From: an uncultured Acidobacteriia bacterium
GTDB lineage: Bacteria > Acidobacteriota > Terriglobia > Bryobacterales > Bryobacteraceae
NCBI GenBank assembly: GCA_903925015.1
Contig: CAIYDY010000309.1
Span: 1-63,361 of the forward strand
Length of the DNA stretch: 63,361 bases
Direction: 5' to 3'
Positions 38,007 to 45,581 of this stretch are shown here, in pieces. The notes under the pieces were generated by a model. The model had not been told where the DNA came from, ran no database searches, and was given only the letters and a program-made list of their open reading frames with translations. Each line of letters starts with the position of its first letter. Position 1 is the stretch's first letter. The translations under genes and the position numbers were made by a program.

Positions 38007-38891
38007 CTAGGCGACGGCCGCAATGACCTGCCCGTCATGCTCATCAAGGGAAACGATGTCATACAGGGAGGGATCGGACATGATCCGGGCAACCAACGCG
38101 GCGTGCATCGCGTGGCCAGCCCTCTCGGCGATCACGTGGCCGATCAGCGGGCGCCCGATGAGTGCCAAGTCGCCGATCAGGTCAAGCGCCTTGTGGCGGC
38201 AGCATTCGTCCGGAAAACGCAGTCCCTCGGGATTGAGAACCCCGGCCGCAGTGAAACAGACCGCACTGGCAAGGGTCGCGCCCCGTATGAGGCCCATCTC
38301 ACGCAGTTGGTCCAGCTCGCGCTCGAAACCGAAGGTGCGGGCGGGCGAAAGCTCCTTGGCGTAGCCCTCAGGGGTAACGTCCATCTCGATGGATTGTTTG
38401 CCGATCGGATTCGGGAAATCGATGTCGCAGGTGAGCCGGAAGCAGTCGTGCGGAACGATGGAAATCTTCTTTCGGCCATCCTCGACTGAAACCGGACGCA
38501 GGATGCGGAGGAAGCGCCGCTTCCTCCTCAGTTGGCGGAGTCCGGCATCTCGGATGAGGTCGACAAATGGCTTGCCGCTGCCGTCGAGGATGGGGACCTC
38601 GAGGTTGTCCAGTTCGATGGTGACGTTGTCGACGCCGAAGCTGTAGAGGGTGCTGAGGAGGTGTTCAGTGGTGGAAATCAGAACACCTTGGCGCATAAGG
38701 CTGGTGGCGTAGCTGACGCGGGCGACATGCTTCCAACTGGCTTGGATGGGGAAATAGTCAAGGTCGGAGCGCCGGAAGAGGATACCGGAACCGGCCGCTG
38801 CGGGGGTCATCCTGAGTTTGACCGGAACGCCGCTATGGATGCCGACACCAGAGACTTCCACCGACCTTTGAAGTGTGGTTTCGAAGCGCAC
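38007..38891 (-). CDS. lpxC: UDP-3-O-acyl-N-acetylglucosamine deacetylase
   Basis: A 294-residue LpxC, slightly shorter than the 305 residues of E. coli. 'T-L-Q-R-S-V-E-V-S-G-V-G-I-H-S-G' opens the first domain; 'L-I-S-T-T-E-H-L-L-S' near residue 75 gives the first zinc His; 'C-C-R-H-K-A-L-D-L-I-G-D-L-A-L-I-G' near 230-245 gives the second His and the Asp. It commits to lipid A synthesis, so the host has an LPS-type outer membrane. It is transcribed divergently from the TMTC-like gene. Confidence 0.95.
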   Translation of the reverse strand: MRFETTLQRSVEVSGVGIHSGVPVKLRMTPAAAGSGILFRRSDLDYFPIQASWKHVARVSYATSLMRQGVLISTTEHLLSTLYSFGVDNVTIELDNLEVPILDGSGKPFVDLIRDAGLRQLRRKRRFLRILRPVSVEDGRKKISIVPHDCFRLTCDIDFPNPIGKQSIEMDVTPEGYAKELSPARTFGFERELDQLREMGLIRGATLASAVCFTAAGVLNPEGLRFPDECCRHKALDLIGDLALIGRPLIGHVIAERAGHAMHAALVARIMSDPSLYDIVSLDEHDGQVIAAVA

Positions 38892-39047
38892 TTCCTACAT
38901 GGTAAACGCAGGCACATTTCAAGGTGCCCGGCATTGGTTTGTAAAGCCCTGAAACAGCACGGTTAAGAGCACTCCAGGCGTGTCATTTGCGCGACACCAT
39001 GAAGCCCGGTTGCGACGGGGACCACAAACGACCTAGAATTGGAAGAC

Positions 39048-41219
39048 ATGGAGACAGCTCCTGCTGACGACAACAACCGACTCCGCCTGTGGATGAACTT
39101 GGCGCTCGCCGCCATTGTGCTGATCGTTTTCGGCCAGACAGCGACCTTCCAGTTCATCTTTTACGACGACAACCTGATGATATTCAGGAATGAGCACGTC
39201 ACCGGCGGGATCACGCTGGACAGCCTCAAATGGGCCTTCACCGGAGCGAGCGACTACTGGGACCCCATCACCCGGCTCAGCCACATCTTTCTCTACCAAC
39301 TGTTCGGGGACAAGGCCGGGTTCCACCACGCGGCAAACGTGCTCATCCATATGGGCGCCGTCGCGCTCCTGTTCGATTTCCTGTTTCTTGCCACCGGCAA
39401 GCTCTGGCGATCTTTCTTTGTGACACTGGTATTCGCTATCCACCCCCTGCAAGTGGAGGGCGTGGTGTGGGCCACCCAGCGCGGCGCTCTCCTCTGCACT
39501 CTGTTCTGGTTCCTGTCGCTCCGCGAGTGGGTCCGCTATACGAGAACCGAGCAGCAGGGCCATTACCGCCGCTCCATCGTTTATTTCGCCCTTGCTATGT
39601 GCTGTAAGCCCTTGGCGGTCACCATGCCGTTGGTGTTGCTGCTGCTGGACCACTGGCCCCTGCGGCGGGGATTCTCACGTCAGCGCTTTATCGAGAAGAT
39701 ACCGTTCGGGGTGATTTCGATTGCCGGAGCGATCGGGGCCATGATGACCCAGTCCGAGATGGACGCGGTTCGAACCTTGGCGGAATATCCGGTCCAAATG
39801 CGCGCAGGCAACATCCTGATGACGTATGCCACCTTCGTGCACCAACTCTTCTGGCCCAGTGGATTGTCTGTGATTTACCCCTACCCAACGTCGTTTACGA
39901 GATGGCCAGTGGTAGGTGCGGTGCTGACAGTCGGACTGATGAGCTACCTAGTCTACAAGTTTTTCAAGCCGTTCCGTTGGCTCACGGTGGGTTGGGCATG
40001 GTTCCTGATAGTCCTGCTGCCGATGGTGGGAATTCTCCAAGTGGGAATCAGGGCCCGGACCGACCACAGCATGTACGTTCCGATCATCGGCCTGGCGATC
40101 ATGCTGGCGTGGGCCGGACGTTACATGATTAGCAACCGCCCCTTGGCCGTCAGCCTGGCCTCCGTAGCAGCCGTGGCAATGGCCACAGCCTCCGTGACCC
40201 AGACACGGTACTGGAAGGATTCGGAAACGGTATTTCGACGGGCGGTAGCCGTCAACAACGCGAATTCAATAGCGTTGGAAAATTTGGGCTGGGTCCTTTT
40301 GACTACGCCGGACCATGTGAAGGAGGCCGAAGCGGTCTACCGCGAGGCATTGCGATTGGATCCGAAGTCCGTGGATGCATTGACGGGTCTCGGCAACACA
40401 TTGAGTGTTCAGAAGAGATTCGACGAAGCCGAGACTGAGTTCCAAAAAGCGCTCGCGATCAGGCAGAACTCGCCCGCCACCTTGGAAGGACTGGGGGCAC
40501 TGGTTGGCCAGATTCCGGGTAGGGAGCAGGAAGCGGTCGGGTATCTTACCGATGCGGTCGCCGGTAATCCCAACCTGAGACTCGCTCGCCGATTGCTGGG
40601 ACTGCTATTGGTCCGGCAGGGGCGTCCGGACGATGGCCTGTTTTTGTTGGAGCCCTTTGTCGAGGGGAGCAAGAACCAGTTCGAGGTCCAGTACGAGGCC
40701 GGCCGGGCGATGGCCCGGATCCCGGAAAAGTTGGAAGCCGGCATTCGCGCATTGGAACTCGCGGTGCAAATGCGGCCTAAGTCAGCCGACGCCCAAGGCG
40801 CGTTGGGAGCCGCACTGCTCCAAAACCCAAAACGGCAGGCCGAAGGGGTGGAGCATTTGGGAGAGGCTGTAAAGTTGGCTCCCGAAAATTTCCGCGCCCA
40901 CAACAACTGGGGCTCCGCACTGACCAAGGTCGGCAGATTCCCGCAGGCCATGGCCGAATTCACGGAAGCTTTGCGTCTGGAGCCCAGGTATATCCAAGCC
41001 CACATCGGCATTGGTGCCCTGTATGAAAAATGGCCGGGACACATGAGCCAAGCCTTGGGCGAATACCTGATTGCCTTCGAGGGTATGCCAATTCGCGGCT
41101 TGGCGCTGAAGATACGCTCTCTGGGCGGAAAGGCACCGCTGCCGGACGAGGATGAACCCTTGGCTGCCCCGGACGAGTTGCAGGATCTCCTCAACTCCAC
41201 CGGCGGGATCAAGCCGTGA
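39048..41219 (+). CDS. TMTC-like membrane protein with C-terminal TPR repeats
   Basis: A 723-residue protein. The first 380 residues are polytopic GT-C-like membrane sequence with 'F-I-F-Y-D-D-N-L-M-I' (acidic loop near residue 40), 'A-I-H-P-L-Q-V-E-G-V-V-W-A-T-Q-R-G-A-L-L' near 130-150, and 'C-K-P-L-A-V-T-M-P-L-V-L-L-L-L-D-H-W-P-L', the set shared with TMTC-type protein O-glycosyltransferases. From about 390 to the end are around eight TPR-like repeats. Eukaryotic TMTCs O-mannosylate proteins; bacterial homologues are uncharacterised. The ATG at 39048 is used (a TTG at 39039 is the alternative). The stop overlaps polA by 4 bp (GTGA). Confidence 0.8.
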   Translation: METAPADDNNRLRLWMNLALAAIVLIVFGQTATFQFIFYDDNLMIFRNEHVTGGITLDSLKWAFTGASDYWDPITRLSHIFLYQLFGDKAGFHHAANVLIHMGAVALLFDFLFLATGKLWRSFFVTLVFAIHPLQVEGVVWATQRGALLCTLFWFLSLREWVRYTRTEQQGHYRRSIVYFALAMCCKPLAVTMPLVLLLLDHWPLRRGFSRQRFIEKIPFGVISIAGAIGAMMTQSEMDAVRTLAEYPVQMRAGNILMTYATFVHQLFWPSGLSVIYPYPTSFTRWPVVGAVLTVGLMSYLVYKFFKPFRWLTVGWAWFLIVLLPMVGILQVGIRARTDHSMYVPIIGLAIMLAWAGRYMISNRPLAVSLASVAAVAMATASVTQTRYWKDSETVFRRAVAVNNANSIALENLGWVLLTTPDHVKEAEAVYREALRLDPKSVDALTGLGNTLSVQKRFDEAETEFQKALAIRQNSPATLEGLGALVGQIPGREQEAVGYLTDAVAGNPNLRLARRLLGLLLVRQGRPDDGLFLLEPFVEGSKNQFEVQYEAGRAMARIPEKLEAGIRALELAVQMRPKSADAQGALGAALLQNPKRQAEGVEHLGEAVKLAPENFRAHNNWGSALTKVGRFPQAMAEFTEALRLEPRYIQAHIGIGALYEKWPGHMSQALGEYLIAFEGMPIRGLALKIRSLGGKAPLPDEDEPLAAPDELQDLLNSTGGIKP

Positions 41220-43810
41220 CCACCGGGTTGACCACCGCCCCCAGAATTTTCCTCATCGACACTTTCGGATTTATCTTCCGGGCTTACCACGCCCGTGCCC
41301 GGATGTCGGCTCCACCCATGCGGACGGCTTCCGGCCTCTCCACAGAGGCGGTTTTCATCTTCAGCAACATGCTGCGGAAGCTAACCCGCGAGTTCCAGCC
41401 CGGGTACATGGCAGCTGTCTTCGAGGGCGAAGGGAAGACACTGCGCGAACTGGAGTTCGCCGAGTACAAGGCCAACCGGGCCGAGACGCCGCCAGAACTT
41501 CTGGTTCAAATACCGTATGTCGTCAAGCTGGTGGAGGCGCTCCGGATCCCCGCGATCCAGTCCCCCGGCTACGAGGCCGACGACGTCATCGGGACACTCT
41601 CCAAGCGCGCCACGGATGCCGGCTTCGAGGTCGTCATCGTTTCCAGTGACAAAGACATGCTTCAGCTGGTGAACGAGCATGTCTCCATGCTGAATCCAGC
41701 CAAGCCCGATGCGGGCAAAGACTGGACGTGGTACGACCCGGCAAGGGTCAAGGAGTTCATGGGCGTCGAGCCCGCACAGGTTGCCGACCTGCTGGCTCTC
41801 AAAGGCGACCCTGTCGATAACATTCCCGGTGCGCCGGGAATCGGCGAAAAAGGTGCGCAGGACCTGCTAAACCAATTCGGGTCCTTGGAAGCGCTGTTGG
41901 ATCGGGCAGCGGAAGTCCCCAAGCGCATGTACCGGGAGAGTCTGCAAAACAATCGCGAACGCATTCTGATGAGCCAGCGTCTGGCGACCATCGAATGCGC
42001 GGTGCCGCTGCCATTCGACATCGAAACCTTCCAGATGCGGGATCCGGATTTGGAACGACTGCGTCCCCTGCTCAAGGAACTGGAGTTCTTCAGCCAATTG
42101 AAGGATCTGGGACCCACGGTCGACGACCGGATCAAGGATTTGGCGCCTCTACCAGACGTGGCGGCCACTGTGGAGTGGCTGCGACGGGTCGATGGACCGC
42201 TGTCGGTGGTCTGCTCGCCGGAACTGGCCGAGTTTGGCCTCGCATGCAGGGAAGCCGAGGCCCGCAGCCTTCCTGCCAGCCGCGTGGCGGAACTCAAGGC
42301 GGTGCTTGAGAGTCCTGATGTTGCAAAAGTGGCCTGCGACTTGAAATCGCTGACCCTGATGTTGATGAAGGCCCGAATCCGCCCTGCCGGAGTTGGCCAG
42401 GACATCGCCCTGCAGGCATTCCTGCTGGATGCCGATCCAGGCGGCTGCACATTGGAAGCCATGGTGGAGCGCCGCCTCGACCTCAAACCGGGCCCAAGGC
42501 CGGACGAACGGGCGCTCTATGTCCACGACCTCGACGGTCGACTACGGCCGCAAGTCGAAAACATGGGCCAGGAAGTGGCTGAACTGTACGCCGAGGTGGA
42601 CCTTCCCCTGGCCGGAGTCCTCGCCCGCATGGAGTTCGAGGGTATCCGCGTGGACCCCGATGAGCTCGCAAGGCTTTCGGGAATACTGGAAACCGACATC
42701 GCGAGGTTGACGCGGGAAATCCACACCGCAGCCGGACGCGAATTCAATATCGCGTCGCCACAACAACTGGGCAAAGTGCTGTTCGAGGAGATCGGCCTGC
42801 CCGCGCCGCGCCCGGCAGCCAAGGGCAAGGCCGTTTCCACCGCCGCGGATATCCTGGACTTGCTGGCACCCGATTACCCCATCGTCCGCCAAGTCCTGGA
42901 ATTCCGGCAGCTTTCGAAGCTCAAGGGAACGTATGTCGATGCGCTACCGGCCTTGATCGACCCTGCCACCGGCCGCCTGCACACCAGTTTCAATCCGACC
43001 GGTGCCGCGACAGGACGCTTGTCGTCGTCAAATCCGAATCTGCAGAACATCCCGGTCCGAACCGAATTGGGGCGGCAGATCCGGGCGGCGTTTGTTCCCA
43101 AGCTCGGTGCTGAGGGCGATCCGTGGCGTCTGGTGGTGGCCGACTATTCCCAAATTGAGCTGCGGCTCCTCGCCCACATGTCGCAGGACCCGGTCCTGCT
43201 GGACGCGTTCCGCAGCGGCGAGGACATCCACACCCGCACCGCCGCCGAGGTGATGGGCGTCCCCCCGATGCTGGTCACGAAAGAGGCCCGCAACAGCGCG
43301 AAAGCAGTGAACTTTGGTATCGTGTACGGCATCAGCGGATTCGGCCTGGCCGCGAATCTCGGCATTCCGCGCAAGGAGGCAGAGGCGTACATCAAGGCCT
43401 ATTTCGAACGCTACGCCGGGGTCCGCCGCTACATCGACGCGACCATTGCAGCCACCCGGGAATCCGGCGTGGCAAAGACCCTATTCGGCAGGGTCCGGCC
43501 AATTCCGGACATGAACAGCCGCAACCCCAATGCGCGCGGGTTTGCGGAAAGGACAGCGGTCAATTCGCCGATCCAAGGCTCGGCTGCGGATTTGATCAAG
43601 ATCGCGATGGTCCGGATCGACAAGGCAATTGCGGGTTGGCGCTCCAAGCTGTTACTCCAGGTGCACGACGAACTTGTCTTCGACGCGCCCTTGGACGAGG
43701 TGGAACGCCTGCGCGCATTGGTGAAGGCCGAAATGGAATCGGCCTGCGAGCTGAGTGTGCCATTGGTCGTCGAGACCGGAGTGGGTTTGAATTGGCGGGA
43801 CGCCAAGTAG
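41216..43810 (+). CDS. polA: DNA polymerase I
   Basis: An 864-residue family A polymerase. The 5'-3' exonuclease/FEN domain covers residues about 10-295 ('Y-E-A-D-D-V-I-G-T-L', 'S-S-D-K-D-M-L-Q-L', 'D-N-I-P-G-A-P-G-I-G-E-K'). A 3'-5' exonuclease-like domain (about 315-445) lacks the Asp-x-Glu motif, so proofreading should be absent, as in Taq and Bacillus enzymes. The polymerase domain has motif A 'D-Y-S-Q-I-E-L-R' (about 642), the O-helix 'K-A-V-N-F-G-I-V-Y-G' (about 697) and motif C 'Q-V-H-D-E-L-V-F' (about 815). The GTG start overlaps the preceding stop. Confidence 0.96.
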   Translation: MTTGLTTAPRIFLIDTFGFIFRAYHARARMSAPPMRTASGLSTEAVFIFSNMLRKLTREFQPGYMAAVFEGEGKTLRELEFAEYKANRAETPPELLVQIPYVVKLVEALRIPAIQSPGYEADDVIGTLSKRATDAGFEVVIVSSDKDMLQLVNEHVSMLNPAKPDAGKDWTWYDPARVKEFMGVEPAQVADLLALKGDPVDNIPGAPGIGEKGAQDLLNQFGSLEALLDRAAEVPKRMYRESLQNNRERILMSQRLATIECAVPLPFDIETFQMRDPDLERLRPLLKELEFFSQLKDLGPTVDDRIKDLAPLPDVAATVEWLRRVDGPLSVVCSPELAEFGLACREAEARSLPASRVAELKAVLESPDVAKVACDLKSLTLMLMKARIRPAGVGQDIALQAFLLDADPGGCTLEAMVERRLDLKPGPRPDERALYVHDLDGRLRPQVENMGQEVAELYAEVDLPLAGVLARMEFEGIRVDPDELARLSGILETDIARLTREIHTAAGREFNIASPQQLGKVLFEEIGLPAPRPAAKGKAVSTAADILDLLAPDYPIVRQVLEFRQLSKLKGTYVDALPALIDPATGRLHTSFNPTGAATGRLSSSNPNLQNIPVRTELGRQIRAAFVPKLGAEGDPWRLVVADYSQIELRLLAHMSQDPVLLDAFRSGEDIHTRTAAEVMGVPPMLVTKEARNSAKAVNFGIVYGISGFGLAANLGIPRKEAEAYIKAYFERYAGVRRYIDATIAATRESGVAKTLFGRVRPIPDMNSRNPNARGFAERTAVNSPIQGSAADLIKIAMVRIDKAIAGWRSKLLLQVHDELVFDAPLDEVERLRALVKAEMESACELSVPLVVETGVGLNWRDAK

Positions 43811-43820
43811 CTGGGCCTAT

Positions 43821-44318
43821 CTAGACTGACATCGTAGTGGGCGGCACGGGCCATCCGACCTTCGAATGGGCCTCGATCATGTCTTCCATCAACGCGAAGG
43901 ATGCAACCGGCCACGGTGCCGTCTTGCGAAAGTTGAGATCCACGAAGGCATTGATGCATTCGAAGATCGATGACAGCCGGTTCTTCGATTCGTTCACCAC
44001 AAACATCAGGTAGTGCAGACGTTTGGCGTTCACCTCCAGCGCGCGGACGTAGACGGCAACCGACTCGCCGGGCATCACCTCGCTGACGAAATGCGTGTGG
44101 TGTTCCAGGTCCATCGTGCCGCTATTGCGCGCCCGGTGCAACTCCAAGGTGAGCCCGTGCATGTCATGGAGGACATCGCCCGCGTCGTCGTAGAGCACTG
44201 CGTACCAGCGGACATTCACATGCCCGTTGGTGTCAGCCCAGGAGGCCGGGATGGTGGTTCTGTAGATCGGTTCGCCGAGCTCGCGGATCTGTTCCGCCGA
44301 TAGTTTAGGTGGTTTCAC
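43821..44318 (-). CDS. Acyl-CoA thioesterase-like hotdog-fold protein
   Basis: A 165-residue single hotdog domain of the 4HBT/FadM type. The signature 'A-D-T-N-G-H-V-N-V-R-W-Y' near residues 27-38 holds the usual catalytic Asp and the 'G-H-V-N' turn on the long helix; 'L-E-H-H-T-H-F-V-S-E-V' and 'F-E-C-I-N-A-F-V-D-L' are later family strands. It would hydrolyse an acyl-CoA or acyl-carrier thioester, chain specificity unknown. It converges with polA (10-bp gap) and is not clearly in an operon with the upstream dehydrogenase, whose stop is 82 bp away from its start in the opposite order. Confidence 0.78.
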   Translation of the reverse strand: MKPPKLSAEQIRELGEPIYRTTIPASWADTNGHVNVRWYAVLYDDAGDVLHDMHGLTLELHRARNSGTMDLEHHTHFVSEVMPGESVAVYVRALEVNAKRLHYLMFVVNESKNRLSSIFECINAFVDLNFRKTAPWPVASFALMEDMIEAHSKVGWPVPPTTMSV

Positions 44319-44400
44319 GGGAGTTCCGGGGAAGGAAAATACGGTCCGCAGCGTTTCGCGTGGCGTCCACGTTCACCTTGGACGCACACAAATTCATACC

Positions 44401-45567
44401 TTACGGTAGCATTTCGTGATCCAGCTGACGCCTAGGTGCAGTAGAATGCTGCTGGTTGCTGCAACGGTCCGCCGGCATCCGTATCACAGGCTTGATCGCG
44501 GCACCGGAGTCCAAGTCATCCATAGCTTGGCTGATTTGCTCCAGCGGGTAGAACTTCAGCAGCCGTTCGAATGGGAACCGACCCTGCCTGTGCTGGTCAA
44601 TCATCCACGGAATGAAAGTCTGCGGGTCGCTGTCGCCTTCGACCACGCCCCGCACCTTCCGGCCCCCCGACAGCATGTGGTGGGCACGCAGAGTGATTTC
44701 GGTAGTTGGTCCGGCCGCGCCAAGGAGAACGCATTCGCCCCTCGGAGCGAGCGAATCGACAGCCTGCCGGATAACAGAAGGGACCCCGGTGGTGTCAATC
44801 GCGAAATGGACGCCAAGCGGTCGGATGAGCTTGATCTTATCCACAAGGTCCGGGCTGCCGACCAGTGCATGGGTCGCGCCCAAATCGATTGCCGCATCCA
44901 AGCGCGGCTGGTGGCGGTCAACCGCAATAATCGTAGCGGCCCCGACGGCCTTTGCCGCCATCACCGCAGCCAGCCCGACCGACCCAGTTCCGAAGACCGC
45001 AATCGATTTGCCCTGTCCGACTTTGAGTGCGTTCGCAACGGCTCCGGCACCGGTCTGCAAACCGCATCCAAGCGGCCCGAGCATCTCCAGCGGCAGATCA
45101 CGGGGGACCTTCACGGCGTTCCGGCCATGGCAGATCGCATGGGTTGCAAACGACGACTGGCCGAAGAAATTCCCGTGGATCAACCGGCCATCTTGGGAAA
45201 GCGCCGACGTGCCGTCCCCGCGGGCACCCATGAAATTTCGTCGTGAGAATTCATGACAGTAGGTGGCAGCGTTCTCGACGCACGATTCGCAAACGCCGCA
45301 CGAATTGTAGGTCATGACCACGTGGTCCCCTACCTCGAAAGCCGTAATCTCCGAGCCGACCTTCTCGATAACCCCCGCGCCTTCGTGCCCGAGGACCACC
45401 GGCTGAGGAACGGGGAAAAGCTGGTCCCGCATCGCGATATCGGTGTGGCAGATGCCCGTCGCAACCACGCGGACTAAGATCTCGTTCGAACGCGGCTCCC
45501 CGATTTCGATCTGCTCGATGGACTGCGGTGCCTGCGGGGCACGGGTAACGGCGGCGGTGATCAACAT
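44401..45567 (-). CDS. Zinc-dependent alcohol dehydrogenase (AdhC/aryl-alcohol type)
   Basis: A 388-residue MDR-family dehydrogenase. Catalytic zinc ligands lie in 'G-I-C-H-T-D' near residue 38 and 'G-H-E-G-A-G-V-I-E-K-V-G' near 60. The structural zinc cysteines are in CGVCESCVENAATYC (about 90-104), and the cofactor motif is 'F-G-T-G-S-V-G-L-A-A-V-M-A-A' near 193. The 'G-C-G-L-Q-T-G-A-G-A-V' stretch is typical of aryl-alcohol/class III-like enzymes. Substrate not certain. Starting from the ATG at 45567 it lies 14 bp after glnE on the same strand; a longer frame to 45684 would overlap glnE. Confidence 0.85.
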   Translation of the reverse strand: MLITAAVTRAPQAPQSIEQIEIGEPRSNEILVRVVATGICHTDIAMRDQLFPVPQPVVLGHEGAGVIEKVGSEITAFEVGDHVVMTYNSCGVCESCVENAATYCHEFSRRNFMGARGDGTSALSQDGRLIHGNFFGQSSFATHAICHGRNAVKVPRDLPLEMLGPLGCGLQTGAGAVANALKVGQGKSIAVFGTGSVGLAAVMAAKAVGAATIIAVDRHQPRLDAAIDLGATHALVGSPDLVDKIKLIRPLGVHFAIDTTGVPSVIRQAVDSLAPRGECVLLGAAGPTTEITLRAHHMLSGGRKVRGVVEGDSDPQTFIPWMIDQHRQGRFPFERLLKFYPLEQISQAMDDLDSGAAIKPVIRMPADRCSNQQHSTAPRRQLDHEMLP

Positions 45568-45581
45568 CGGAGCAATTCCGG

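Noticed and set aside
44340-44400. Hairpin GCGTCCA/TGGACGC between the thioesterase and dehydrogenase genes
   Set aside because: Seven base pairs with a 10-base loop and no T-run; not enough to call a terminator.
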